64,000 nt of DNA, from assembly GCA_038363925.1 (NCBI GenBank), contig JAQQWL010000003.1, positions 1,550,001 through 1,614,000 of the forward strand. The letters run 5' to 3'. Numbering within the stretch: position 1 is the stretch's first letter; every line of letters starts with the position of its first letter. The position numbers and the translations under genes are program-made. Under the pieces are notes generated by a model. That model did no database searches and was not told where the DNA came from. It worked only from the letters and a program-made list of their open reading frames with translations. Positions 1 through 10,714 of this stretch are shown in pieces. Origin of the DNA: Apiospora phragmitis. Lineage: Eukaryota; Ascomycota; Sordariomycetes; Amphisphaeriales; Apiosporaceae.

Positions 1-1631
1 CTCGGCCACGAGCCACGCGAGCACCACATCGGCAGTCTGTAATGAGAACAGCCCCGCGTCCAGCCGCCGCGAGAACCACTCGCCCGCGTACGCGTCGCGC
101 TCCTCAGCGCTCTTGAGCCGCGCCTGCTCCGCGCGAATCTCGGCGTCCGCCCGCTCGACACGCGCGGCGAATTGTCGCCGCAGCTGCACGAGCTTTACCG
201 TCTTCTCGTAATCCTTTTCGACGAACTTGGCGAGCGTTCGGATCCGCTCCGCCGAGCCGCCCGGCAGCAGGCGCAGCATGGACGCGAAGATGCCGATCAG
301 GTGCTCCAGCGTCTGGCTGTCGGTCTTCTTCATGAACATGGTGAAGATGGTCTTCAGGCCGGCGGCCTCGACGATCTTCTGACAGACTTCCGCCCCGGTC
401 GCTCCGCCGGTCGCGTGGTCTAAGAGTCGCAATGCCGGGCCTTTGCTCATTTTCCCTTCCTTAAGCATGATGAGACACAGCTCGACACCTTCTGCCTCTG
501 TGAACTTGGTCTTTCCTTCCGCCTCGTCCACGAGACACGTGAGCGCCTCAAATAGGTTCTCCATGTATTCTTCCTCCTCGCCTCCCTTTTCTGGGTCTCG
601 TTTTCGGTAGCTTGCGATCAGCTGTAGCATAATATCCGTAGCGTCTAGCTCGGCGAGCTTCCTCCGGTTTTGGGGCTGGCTTGCACCAAAATAGCCAGTA
701 TTTCGGCTGCGTATTGTTTATTCTGGCTCATCCGGCTCTCCTTGGCTTGGATCCGTCTCAATAGCCACTTTATTAAATACTCTGTGCTACCAACCGCTTC
801 GACGGCTATCGTCCGTCGGCTGGCCAAATTCTCCAGCACGCCCAGTGCGTAGTACACACCGTTACGATCGACTTCTTCCTTTTCGTCGAGTCGTTCCAGG
901 TTGCTGCCCAAGAGCCCCAGCAAGTCGGCCTCGAGCGCTGCGTCAACTAGGCTATCCCACTGTTCCTGCGTCGCGTCGACATCGTCGTTATCCGTCAGCT
1001 CGTTCAGGATCTCGAGCACGTCGACCGAGATATCGCTGTTCTCGTGCGCCAGCAACGAAACCAGGGTCCCTGTGCAGCCTAGCCGCGCAAACTCGGGGTA
1101 TAGATCGGCGTGTTCGGTAAGGATGCTGAGGGCCTTGATCTCGCCATCCAGGTCGGCCTCGGACTGGATGAATTTCGCAGGATCGTCGGGGAACTTGGCC
1201 CGTTGCTGGGCGTTGCGCAAGACCAGCTTCTCGAAGTTGAGCGACGTCTTGCGCAGCCAGGGCAGGTCGATCTTCTGCTCGGCGGGGATCTCGACGCCAT
1301 CTACGTAGTCGAGGATCTCGCGTTGCTCCGAGGTGATTCCACTGCCGAAGAAGCGCCCTTCCTCGTCGTCGCCCTCCTCGTCCTCCGGGGGCAAGGTAGG
1401 ACCGTAGTCGCCTTCCTCGTTTTCGTCGTCGGGCGGCATCGCGGGGCCGGCTTCTGTGTCTGGGTCATCCTCGACGTGGGCGTGTCGGCCGTCACCGTTC
1501 CCTAAACGTGCGGATTTGTACACCTGGCTGGGGTCTCGGATGGGATCAAGTTTGCGCTTGCTGTTGCTGCCGGCGCCCTTGAACAGCTCGTCAATGCTCG
1601 TCATTTTGGGAAATTGGCGCCGACCTGGCAT
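1..1631 (-). CDS. CTNNBL1-like (beta-catenin-like protein 1), 3' end beyond window, one frameshift
   Basis: Armadillo-type protein associated in other eukaryotes with the Prp19/CDC5L spliceosome complex in the nucleus. The N-terminus is the family's basic/acidic leader: TSIDELFKG, a KRKLDP basic patch, then an acidic Asp/Glu-rich stretch to about residue 95. Helical armadillo repeats follow (motifs RKTSLNFEKLVL, ALGVLENLAS, EYLIKWLLRRI). The frame that opens at 1631 stops at 645, but the adjacent frame continues the same protein without a stop from about 670 to position 1 (KLAELDATDIMLQLIASY, MENLFEALTCLVDEAEGK, FTMFMKKTDSQTLEHLIGIF). One base is missing in the A-run at 668-671 (four A where five keep the frame). 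The second Met (1602-1604, MTSIDELFKG) matches the usual family start better than the Met at 1631. No introns are seen. The last residues lie off the left edge. Confidence 0.88.
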
Positions 1632-2896
1632 GTCGGTGAATTGAAGTGAATATCCGACCTAGAACAACGCGCTCAGTGCATGTGGAGCCTTGGGGAGCTT
1701 AGGTAGTAGGTTACCGTAGCAGGCTAGGCTGGTTTAAATAAAAGGACTCTGCCACTGTGGGCATACGGAATAATGCCTCTTGGACCGTCCAATACACGTC
1801 TAATAATCGGATTCAACATTGAATAACTTTTTAACACTTTAGATTTTTAACAGTTATTCCAGGGTTTATTATATACCAAGTGCACGTCAAAGGTTTTGGC
1901 AGGCGTTTATTCCAGTGTATGGCTGTACTACGGTTGGTCTGAGAGTTAATTAGGGACAGCCAGCGTTTATCCAAAAGTCAACAGATCTAGACACTTGAAT
2001 AAACACTTGAATAAACGATACGAGTTTAATGCCCATTATTGATTTTATGGTCGTTATTATGCACTTGACTGTTCTATTCGAGTGATTTGCGAGCGTTGGC
2101 AGCATCTAGATAAAGCATTCAGGTAGCATTTGGTGGAAGGTGAGATCTGGTTAGTCCGGAATCTGATCCAGGCACTTCTGGCCATACGCTCGTCTCGGGC
2201 GATCTGCAAAGGGAATCGAATCCTCGATTTCCAAAGACAGGTATGATTGGACTTCATGGAATATGAGATCCCCGTAATCCTCTTGTGATCTCGACTGCTA
2301 ATTTTTACCTTGGTTTTCCACGCTTCCATACCTCCAGGCTCTTGCACGTATTGTAGGCTCGCACTGTGCTGCATGCTTTGTATCTGATCTTGACAACTGA
2401 CAAGCTTCCATGTGAACGAACTGCATTTGGTGTTCTCATTGACGCCCGACCTCACAAGTGGTGAACCTGGCATGTACGGTTATGCCGAACGTGTGGTCCC
2501 TGAGAATTTGTTTGTCCAATATGTGACTAGGTCCATTGCTAAGACGGTTAGGCAATAGCTAGCGATGACGCTCTATCGTGCACTGCCATATTCGGCTATG
2601 AGTTTCTTTGGTTTCGTTGGTCTTACGACGGAATGTGCTCTGTGAGTTGACTGAGTCAAACCTCTGTATAGCCCACCTGTTCTTGTCACTTCTAGCAAAC
2701 GCAATGCCTTCAAAATAGATTTTTGAGCCTTCACTCTTTGATTTCCTCCGCCCTTCGTTTATTGTGGATATTGTTGATAGAAGACAGGCTTTGCTGCTGA
2801 TTTTCCCTGAGCAATATTGGTTAACTCAAAACGTGTCCTGAAGAAGCATAGAGGCATAATCGCAACGAGATCACGAAACCAGGGCAGTCAGTCAGC
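1632..2896. other. Intergenic region, probable divergent promoters
   Basis: This region separates the minus-strand CTNNBL1-like gene from the plus-strand phosphatase gene and should hold both promoters. The part from 1,740 to 2,060 is AT-rich, with short repeated words: a 12-bp unit (ACACTTGAATAA) twice in tandem near 1,992-2,015, and GTTTATTC/GAATAAAC in both orientations. This could be an old miniature element, but clear ends are not visible. A minus ORF at 2,057-2,473 shows no recognisable family and is probably chance. Confidence 0.4.
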
Positions 2897-3842
2897 ATGG
2901 CCCCGACACTCATTCTCATTCGCCATGCCGAGGCATTGCACAATCTTACAAGCAAGTTCCTTCCCCTTGAAAGAGAATTTCTCACGAGTTCCCTACTAAC
3001 CTGCTGGCGGCAGAGGACTACTACATCCATGACCCAGAGCTCACTGAGAATGGGCATGCCCAAGTGCAGGAGCTTCGGGCGAACCTGATCAACCATCCCT
3101 GGCCCAGAATGCCGGCCTTATCGTGACCAGTCCCATGATACGGACCATGCAGACCGCCATGGGCGCGCTGGACTGGCTGATCGAGAAGGGCGTCAAAATC
3201 GAGGCCGACGCAAGCTGGCAAGGTATGCATGGCGGAGAGAAAGAGGAATAGGGGGGGGGGTCACAGGCAGGGATCCTTTTCCTCCTTAGACCCCCCCCCC
3301 CCCACCCCCCGCCAAGTTTCTTCTTCTGCTTCTTCTTCTTCTTCATGAACAGAAAGTGCGAGGAGTCGACTAACCAGTGTGGTGATCCAGAAAACTCCGC
3401 GAAGCCCTGCGACACCGGCACGCCCGGCGGCCCCGCCGCGCTCGCGCCCAAGTTCCCGACCGTCGACTTCAGCACGCTGGACCCGGTGTACCCGGACAAG
3501 CGGTCGCCGGCGGGCGCGGCCTACTTCATACGCGGGGCGCGATCCTGGCGCGCGGGCAGGCGGTGCTGCGGCGGCTGCGCGACCGGCCCGAGAAGGTCGT
3601 CATCGTGGTCAGCCACTCGGGGTTCCTGCGGCTCGGCGTCTCGGGCTGCTTCTGCTTCAACGCCGACTACCGCATCTTCGACTTCGAGGAGGAGGAGGCG
3701 GCGGGTGGGGACGGGGCTGTTCCTCAGATCATCAGGCTCAAGCAGTGGGAGGAGACCGAGGAGAAAGGGCGGTGGGATGAGCAAGAGCTGGAAGGACATG
3801 GTAGAGCTCGGCAGCGGCTTGCCGGAGGAGATGCCCAATTAG
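2897..3842 (+). CDS. Histidine phosphatase / phosphoglycerate mutase-like protein, three frame breaks
   Basis: Cytosolic phosphatase-type member of the phosphoglycerate mutase superfamily. The catalytic signature RHAEALHN follows the start directly (MAPTLILIRHAEALHN), and the second catalytic histidine is in VVSHSGFLRLGVS near 3,600-3,640. Exons read 2897-2951, 3014-3222 and 3391-3842. Intron 1 (2952-3013) has a GC donor (GCAAGT) and a CTAAC branch site. Intron 2 (3223-3390) has a GT donor, a GACTAAC branch and a CAG acceptor, and rejoins as WQENSAKPCDTG, as expected for the family. Three indels break the frame: near 3101-3105 (one G missing), near 3533-3541, and near 3764-3769. With these allowed for, the protein runs to the stop at 3840-3842. 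The true substrate cannot be told from sequence. Confidence 0.8.
3223..3390 (+). other. Intron 2 of the histidine phosphatase gene, with G10 and C-rich tracts
   Basis: This 168-bp intron contains a run of ten G near 3,251-3,260 and a run of C followed by ACCCCCC near 3,291-3,310. The two tracts can pair with each other in the transcript. A TTC-rich stretch follows. The splice ends are inferred from protein continuity. Confidence 0.75.
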
Positions 3843-4527
3843 ACGGATAGACATAGACGGCGTGCTTGGTCATGCACCGGGCTCGGTTAGAGGTATACCC
3901 ACCAGTATTGATTTGATGTCTAGAATCGGGTTGTACCGCTCCTCCTTCTGCGAGTACCGCACGACTCGACTTTGGAACTGGCATTGCGCATAACGTCGTA
4001 TTTGGGGAGGCTTGTACGGAGGAGCCTGAGATCACTTGCAAAGGACTTGGTCAAGATCCAAAGTCTGTTCGGCCACCTTACGCATGAATGCACGGCAAAT
4101 AGAGAATCATAACTTTGATATTGGCCCCGAAGAGCTTTCATGCAACCTAAACCAGAACCTGTGCTCTCTTCTATGCTGTACACACCATACTCAGATAGGG
4201 ACAATCACACAACCGGTCACTAACAACACATGCCCGACCTGATGCTTCGCTTTCTTTACCAAGGTGACCCGGGCAGCAGCCGCCTAGAGCCCTCATGGTA
4301 GGGTTGGGAGAGCATGGCGCTGTAATCATCCCTCCTCTCTCCCCAATCTCGCACGGCGAAGTACTCGGTGAAACAACCCTTCCCTCTACGGAGAACCTGC
4401 GTTGAAGTGGGATCGCGCCGGGCCAGTTCAGCTTCAGTACGACGCGTGCATGTTTTCTTTACTTATGATAACGACGACGATCCCATAAAAACAGACATTC
4501 TCTCTCTCCCTGTGCGTGTCTCTTCTA
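3843..4527. other. Intergenic region, convergent 3' ends
   Basis: This lies between the plus-strand phosphatase and the minus-strand V-ATPase gene, so it should contain both 3' untranslated regions. Short ORFs on both strands look like chance. Nothing else is recognised. Confidence 0.5.
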
Positions 4528-5171
4528 TTAAACCTCGACGTGAGGGGTGGGGTGGATCTCGAAGACGGCCTTCAGCAAATCGCTCACGACCTTGTCCTGG
4601 CTCTTCTTGCCGGCCTCCTGGATCTCCTTGATGCGGACCTCGGCCTCCTTGTTGGCCTCGTCTTCGGCGGCCTTGTTGCCGGCGCCGTGCTCCGACTCGA
4701 ACTTCTTGAACTCCTCCTCCTTGTTCTTGCGGTATGAGTCGATCTCCTTCTTGGCCTCGTCGCGGGCCTCTCTCACGCGCTTAGTACGGAACTCGCGAGC
4801 TGGAGGAGTGGACAATGGAGTTAGTAATTGAAGAAGCTTGGATCAGAAAAGGCACTCGTTACTGCTTCGCTCGTCGGCGTAGACAGTCGGGGGTGAGGGT
4901 TTGGAGAAAGGTGGGAGAGTCGACTGGCGGGTGTGTGCTGGGACTCGATGCGTACCCTTCTGAACGATCTTGGATGCCTCTCGCTCGGCCTGTAATACGA
5001 AGGTTAATTAGTTCACACGTTATGGACGAGTATTAACAGAGGGGAGTGTGGCTTACATCAAGCAAGGTCTGAATGCCCTGGGAGTTCTGGGCCGACTGCG
5101 AGGTAGCACGTTGAGTTAGCAACTTCCACCCATGAATTGGTCCGAGGTCAAGGCAACAACAGGCATACCAT
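4528..5171 (-). CDS. vma10: V-type proton ATPase subunit G
   Basis: Peripheral-stalk subunit of the V1 sector of the vacuolar H+-ATPase; it pairs with subunit E to hold V1 on Vo at the vacuolar membrane. There are four coding exons on the minus strand. Exon 1 (5169-5171) is just the ATG, then 5057-5095, 4956-4989 and 4528-4799, separated by introns of 73, 67 and 156 bp with GTATGC, GTAAGC and GTACGC donors. The product is 115 residues, the usual family size. It starts MSAQNSQGIQTLLDAERE, the conserved subunit G signature, followed by EASKIVQKAREFRTKRV and a long charged coiled coil. The ATG-only first exon is supported by the conserved N-terminus it creates and by good splice sites. No frame problems. 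Confidence 0.95.
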
Positions 5172-5651
5172 ATTGGCTTGCAAAGACCGGTCGAGTCGCG
5201 GGGTGCGTGCTGCAACTGAATTGGCAACTGGGCGGAGCGGGCTCTTGTAGAGTGGTTGGTTTAATGAGTGATGCGTTGAATGTGCTTTAGGATTGGGGAA
5301 TGGATGATATGATTGATGTAGGTAAGGGCCCGGAATGCACTCAACTGTCGCAGCGCGGCATTACCTAAGTCAGGACGATGCACTGTGTAGCAGATGTAAC
5401 AGCTAGCCGATACGCCTGGACACTCACTGGATTGACGTCGGTGTCAAGCGCAGACGGAGCTAAGCTGCATGTGACATAATGTGGCCCAAGCTCCCGACTG
5501 CGAAATCCTTCTGTCGTCGGCTCACCATGAGAAGACGACCAGAAACGAGGTGCAATCAGGAAACAAAGTCGCGGAGGATCTTGCATGAAACAATGTTATA
5601 ACAGTTCCACTTACACCTCTCGAAAATCCAGTTTCCATCAACCTGTACAAC
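5172..5651. promoter_or_regulatory. Shared divergent promoter of vma10 and PET117
   Basis: This 480-bp gap separates two divergently transcribed genes, so it should hold both promoters and 5' leaders. No specific regulatory motif can be supported by eye. Confidence 0.5.
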
Positions 5652-6106
5652 ATGTCGCAATCTTCCAAGCTCACCTTGGCAGGCACCTCCCTCTTGGCCT
5701 TAGGGACTGTCGTCTTCGTGCACTTTCAACAACAATGTAAGTCCTTCTACACAGCATTTCATGGTTTGGTGGCCTGCTGACTCTGAAAATAGTTGAGAAG
5801 GATGTATGTGCATGTCCCTCGTACTTGCATTGGTTCTCAGGACATCGCTTTGTTGGAAGCAATGCGCCTGCCAGGCTTTACAAGGTTATATCATGAAATC
5901 GCAAATTGCGGGCTAATACGGGAGATGTACAGGCAATGCACCAGGGTGTCGTCAGGGACATGGAACAGCAGCGCGTCAAGAAGGAACGCCAGCTGGACTT
6001 CGACATGCAACGCGCTCTCGAAGAAGAGTACCGGAAGGGTCAAACGGTCAAGGATAGTGTGACGGAGTTGGAACCGCCGAAGCGTTATCAAGGGAGGTAT
6101 CATTGA
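5652..6106 (+). CDS. pet117: PET117-like cytochrome c oxidase assembly protein
   Basis: Small mitochondrial inner-membrane protein needed for assembly of cytochrome c oxidase. There are three exons: 5652-5736, an 11-bp micro-exon at 5793-5803, and 5933-6106, giving 89 residues. The N-terminus (MSQSSKLTLAGTSLLALG, then TVVFVHFQQQ) is the single membrane segment, about residues 8-24. After it comes FEKDAMHQGVVRDMEQQR, the PET117 signature, and a charged helix (KKERQLDFDMQRALEEEY). The micro-exon supplies FEKD; leaving it out breaks the frame and the motif. Introns have GTAAGT and GTATGT donors and AG acceptors. The length fits the family (about 70-110 residues). The start is the only ATG that yields the hydrophobic N-terminus. 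Confidence 0.9.
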
Positions 6107-6853
6107 TTTTGAATTGGGAAGCCCACGTTGCTATCTGTGTAAAAAGGACATCACGATTGTACGATATATGGTCGATCCGGCAAAGGAAATCTCATTCTGG
6201 GAGCTCGAGAAAAGCTCCTAAACCACCACCACCGTCGTTGGCCCCTGAATCACACGACTTGAAGTTGAAGCTTGCACTTGACATCTATCCTCAGCTCTGA
6301 GAGTCGATGCGCCACGAAGAACCAAGGAAGCGCTCGGGTTGGGAGAGGATTGCAGCATGGAAAATCCGGTGAGTAGGATTATTCAGTTTGTAGTCATTGA
6401 AAAAAACACAAACTGTTAAGGGGCAATGGAAGAACCAACTTCGTGTTCAGGAGTACCTAATCGATATCTAACAAACGGGTTACGTTGACTTAGCTTATGG
6501 GCGTTGAGGCGTCTAGGCCAACGAGTTAGTCACGAGGGGGCGGCGGTGTGGATACTTTGACACTCTAGGCCACCCCGGCTTACACCGGAGCGAAGAAGAA
6601 AAAAATTACCATGTGCACCCAGGCAGGGACCTTAAGGAGATTAGACAAGCCCCAAATTCCAGCCGTTCAGATCGTGCTGATCCAGTGGGTCTCGGCTGAA
6701 ATTCCCCTGGGGAAAATGTGTACGTACTAACGTATAAGTTTCGGCCTTTCCTTTTCCTTTGTTCCAGTCATTCCTTTCCCTTCCCCGGTAACTGGCCACA
6801 ATCCCCGTCAATTTCTCCGGGTGGTCATTGCCGATTTATCGGAGCACGGTTCG
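6107..6853. other. Intergenic region between PET117 and the methyltransferase gene
   Basis: It should contain the PET117 3' untranslated region and the promoter of the next gene. A short ORF at 6,103-6,300 has no recognisable family. Nothing else is seen. Confidence 0.45.
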
Positions 6854-8073
6854 ATGGGCGCCGCAGCTCTCCCGCTGCCACCGACTGGCAGTCTACCCCC
6901 TCTGCGCAGGCCTGATATATTCACGGAGGACCAGGTCCTATCAAGCCTGCAAAACTTGGAGGCCATTTACTGCCCCATCCCGCTGTCTCTCGCTTTGCAG
7001 TCGCCCCAGAAGGCAAAGAAAAACCCATTGCTTGTTGCGTCCACACCTCCGGGTCGACTCTGGCTACGTCTCCGAGGATGAGAACGACAATGAAGATGCG
7101 GAAAAAATGAAGCAAGCACTGGAGGAACTGCGGACCGATGCGTTCGAACGGGATTTTGCCATCCGCTGGCTAACGTCCTTCGTCTCGCGGGCCGAGGAAA
7201 TGATTCTCATCCCCGACGACGCGCGCCAACGGGCCACCGACAAGGCCTACTGCATCCTCGAGTCCTTCACGAGCTCCCCCGACGAGGAGGGAGCAGGAAG
7301 ACGAGGGCATCGTGCGCGACTTCTCCTTCACGCTGTGCTCCTCGGCGCCCTCGCCGGTGACGGGCTCCTGCAAAAATGGTATTAGTGTGCGCCTAACCGA
7401 CGGTCCCTTGGCGAGCACGGACCACACCGCCGTGGGCCTGCAGAGCTTCGCGGCCTCCATCATCCTGCCCGAGCTCATGTGCGCCGACCCAGGCCGGTTC
7501 GGACTCGAGGCCCTCGCCCAGAAGGGACGCGCCCCGCATTGTCGAGCTGGGCGCCGGAACGGGACTCGTCGGACTGGTCCTGGCGCAGATGCTGCCGCAT
7601 CTCGGCGTCGCGCAGCCCAACCCCCTGATCGCGACCGATTTCCACCCGGTCGTTCTCGAGAACCTGCGCGCCAACATTGCCAGCAACTTCCCCGGCGTGG
7701 AGAGCCCGCCGGTGGACGCCTGCCACCTTGACTGGTCGGCACCGTCCCGCGCGCCACCGCTGGATCTCCCCGCCGACATGCTGGTCGCCACGGACGTCAT
7801 CTACGCCCCGGAACACGCCGTCTGGCTGCGGGACTGCGCTGCGCAGCTCTTGGCGCCCGACGGCCTCTTCTGGGTCCTCATCGCCGTCCGCACCACCGGC
7901 AAGTTCGAGGGAATTAGCGACACGGTCGAGGCGGCTTTTGGCGCGAGCGGTGTCCCAAGGATGCGGGAGGGCGCAAGCTGTCGATCCTCGACATCGAGAC
8001 GCTTGCGAAGCCGGATGGGCTCGGGCGTGGGGATGAAAGCGGTTATAAGCTGTACCGTATTGGCTGGAAATAA
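6854..8073 (+). CDS. EFM2-like SAM-dependent protein methyltransferase, four frame breaks
   Basis: Class I methyltransferase of the METTL21/EFM type, whose yeast member EFM2 methylates a lysine of elongation factor 2. Read across frames, the protein shows an N-terminal helical region (FTEDQVLSSLQNLEAIYCP, then KMKQALEELRTDAFERDF), a beta region (SVRLTDGPLASTDHTAVG), the SAM-binding motif I (IVELGAGTGLVG, near 7,540-7,575), the acidic motif (LIATDFHPVVLENLRANI), a post-motif (DMLVATDVIYAPEHA) and the end KLYRIGWK before the stop at 8071-8073. The frame is broken four times, at GGG 7051-7053, GGG 7289-7291, CCCC 7532-7535 and GG 7949-7950. The first three look like one extra base and the last like one missing. 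The expected length is about 405 residues. The exact start is uncertain; the ATG at 6854 is in frame with the first block. The target protein is inferred. Confidence 0.75.
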
Positions 8074-9165
8074 GGAGAGAGGGAACGGGACGGCAACTAC
8101 GAGCACACGATGAAAACGACACACCCTTAGAGTCATAGATGTCAGCCGCCAGGATAGACGATATAGACACCAAGCATAGAGAGAGAGAGAGAAAGATACT
8201 AGACACTAGATATAGAGAGAAACAGAGTTCCTAGACCAAACCAACCTACTGAGGCAATTGACCCCTCCCCCCGTGAATGGCGTACCTGATATCAGCCCAT
8301 AAACAACCGGCGATGCAGACCTGCACACTGACAACACTACATGTATAGTTGCTCATAGCCGGACAGCCATATTAGTCTTGCAGTAGTATCGTGCCGTGCG
8401 AGCATCCGGTTCGGAAGAGAGCCAGCGAATATCCTCACAAAGGGCAGAAATAGTCGGTCAAGTGGTTTAGAATCGTATTTTCTCCACTTCTATTCATTGA
8501 AGCCCACAGCCAGCGCCAAGTTCGCTTCGAGGATTCTACCCGTGGCTAAATACCGAAACTTAGCACTGGCCAATAACACGGACTAAAGACTTTTCAGTCC
8601 ATCTTTGAGGATCCAGGTTTCTCCCTTGGTAAGTAACGCTTGCCATTTCAACGGGCTTGACTGTGCTGCCCAAGTCTAACCTCTTGAGTCAAAATCCTCT
8701 TCTCATTTAATCCATGGTACTTACATTGCCGGGTCAAGACTTAGCAAGATCAAGTATACAGCTGTCATATTACCCTACAATATATGCTCCTTCAAGTTAG
8801 ACGCGTCCTCACACAGTCAAAAGGGGGATGCGACGCACCGTTATATCCGCTCAACTAAGTGATTGGACCCCCTAACCCCCAGGTCCGAGATCCAGTGATC
8901 GCCCTGTTCTCAGCTTGACGAGGGAGAGTTGAAGAAAACAATACCCTGTCCACATATGCAAGGGCGCCGACCTCGCAAGATGTTTTTCTCCCCAGCTGCC
9001 GGATGATTCTGCAATTCCTGCGGCGACGGAGGAGGATTGGGGCGACTCACTCATTCTTACCATACATACTAAGAGGAGGGTTCTCAAGTCCATTATCTCC
9101 TCCCCCACTACGATCGCTCCTAGACTGTTGTTTGAAAGTCCTAGCCCCTTGCCGCATCTTTCACT
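8074..9165. other. Intergenic region, no gene recognised
   Basis: About 1.1 kb without a convincing ORF on either strand. It should carry the 3' end of the methyltransferase transcript and the promoter of the monooxygenase. A GA-rich repeat (AGAGAGAGAGAGA) lies near 8,178-8,192. Confidence 0.45.
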
Positions 9166-10714
9166 ATGCCTTATCTCACTACTCCGCAACCCCGGATCAT
9201 CATTGCCGGTGCAGGCATCGGGGGTCTGACTGCCGCCCTCTCATTGCACGCCGAGGTAAGGGAGTGCCCACAGCACATACTATATTGTAGTAGCACCGCA
9301 TGGCCATTGCCCTGAACGGTCTCCGACGGCCATGGCAGGCTTTTGGATCTGCTTTCCCCACATTCACTAGGCATATTCATATCATATCATGTACACATGC
9401 TGCCGAGATATCAGGCTAACACTTCGGTTCTTCCTGGTACAGGGCTTCACCGACATCCACGTCTTCGAGGCCAGCGCCCAGCTGACCACGCTGGGCGTGG
9501 GCATCAACGTGCAGCCGTCGGCGGTGCTGATCCTGCGGAACCTGGGTCTGCTGCCGCGGCTGCAGGACATCGGCGTCGCGACCGAGGAGCTGAACTTCTA
9601 CAGCCGCCACGGCCACCTCGATCCTGTCGGAGCCGCGCGGCGCGCGCGCGGGCTACCGCGTGCCGCAGTTCTCCGTCCACCGCGGCGAGTTCCAGATGCT
9701 GCTGCTGGACGCGGCCCGCGCGCGGCTGGGCGCGGACCGCATCCACCTCGACCACGCCCTCAGCTCGTACGAGCAGCAAGATGTGGAGACGGGCGGCGGC
9801 GACTCCATCACCGCGAAATTTACCCGCCGGAGTGATGGCAGCGACGCCGCCATCCCCAGCATGACGGGCGCCGTCCTCGTCGCGGCCGACGGCATCAACA
9901 GCACGGTCCGGCGCCTGCTGTACCCACACGAAGGCCCCCCGCGCTTCTCGGGCCGGATCCTCTGGCGCGGGTGCGTGGAGCGCCCCGCCCTTACCTGACG
10001 GGCGCCTCGATGGTGTGGGCCGGCCACGCGAACCAGAAGTTCATCGCGTACCCGATCAGCGGGCGGGCGCAGCGGGACGGGAAGTCGCTCGTCAACTGGA
10101 TCGCCGAGCTGCGGGTCCGCGCCGAGGGCGACCCGGACGTGACGCCGCCCGTCACGGACTGGACCAAGCGCGTGCCCAAGGAGCGGTTCGCGGGGCCGTT
10201 TGCGGCGTGGGAATGTGGGGGGCTGAAGATGGCGGAGCTGATCGCGGAGACGGACAGCGTGTTCGAGTTCCCCATGTGCGACCGCGATCCGGTGGACCGC
10301 TGGTCGTTCGGGCGGCTGACGCTGCTCGGGGACGCGGCGCACGCCATGTACCCGATCGGGTCCAACGGCGCGACGCAGGCCATCATCGACGCCGAGACGC
10401 TGGCCCGGTGCCTGCGGGAGCAGCAGGCCGACGGGGACGTTGCCGCGGCCCTCAAGGTCTACCAGGAGGCCCGCCTCCCGCCGACGGCGCAGATCGTCAT
10501 GGCCAACCGCGCCAACGGGCCGGACCACGTGCTGCAGCTGGCGCACGAGCGCGCGCCCGACGGCTTCGCCAACGTGTACGATGTCATCCCCAAGGAGGAG
10601 CTCGAGAGCATCGGGGCCACCTACAAGGCCGTCGCCGGCTTCGAGAAGGACGCTGTCAACCTCAAGGCCGAGGAGACGGCGAGGCTGGCCGAGCGGTTCG
10701 CGACGGCGACATGA
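9166..10714 (+). CDS. FAD-dependent monooxygenase (PhzS / salicylate hydroxylase type), two frame breaks
   Basis: Group A flavoprotein monooxygenase that would hydroxylate an aromatic substrate using NAD(P)H and O2. Exon 1 (9166-9255) encodes the dinucleotide-binding motif RIIIAGAGIGGLTAALSLHAE. An intron (9256-9442) follows, and exon 2 begins GFTDIHVFEASAQLTTLGVG. Later motifs are AADGINSTVRRLLYP (the conserved DG motif region) and LTLLGDAAHAMYPIGSNGA, the FAD-ribose GD motif, whose YPIGSNGA form resembles PhzS more than classical salicylate hydroxylases. The frame is broken near 9618-9621 (one extra base) and near 9981-9992 (one base missing in a C-run). Without them the protein is about 453 residues, the normal length. 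It lies upstream of an MFS transporter and a reductase on the same strand. The substrate is unknown. Confidence 0.82.

Noticed and set aside
2057..2473. 138-residue minus-strand ORF in the first intergenic region
   Set aside because: No motif, no intron signals, unusual composition; nothing to separate it from chance.
9653..10546. 297-residue minus-strand ORF opposite the monooxygenase
   Set aside because: Arg/Pro/Gly-rich shadow; the plus strand has FAD-binding motifs in order.
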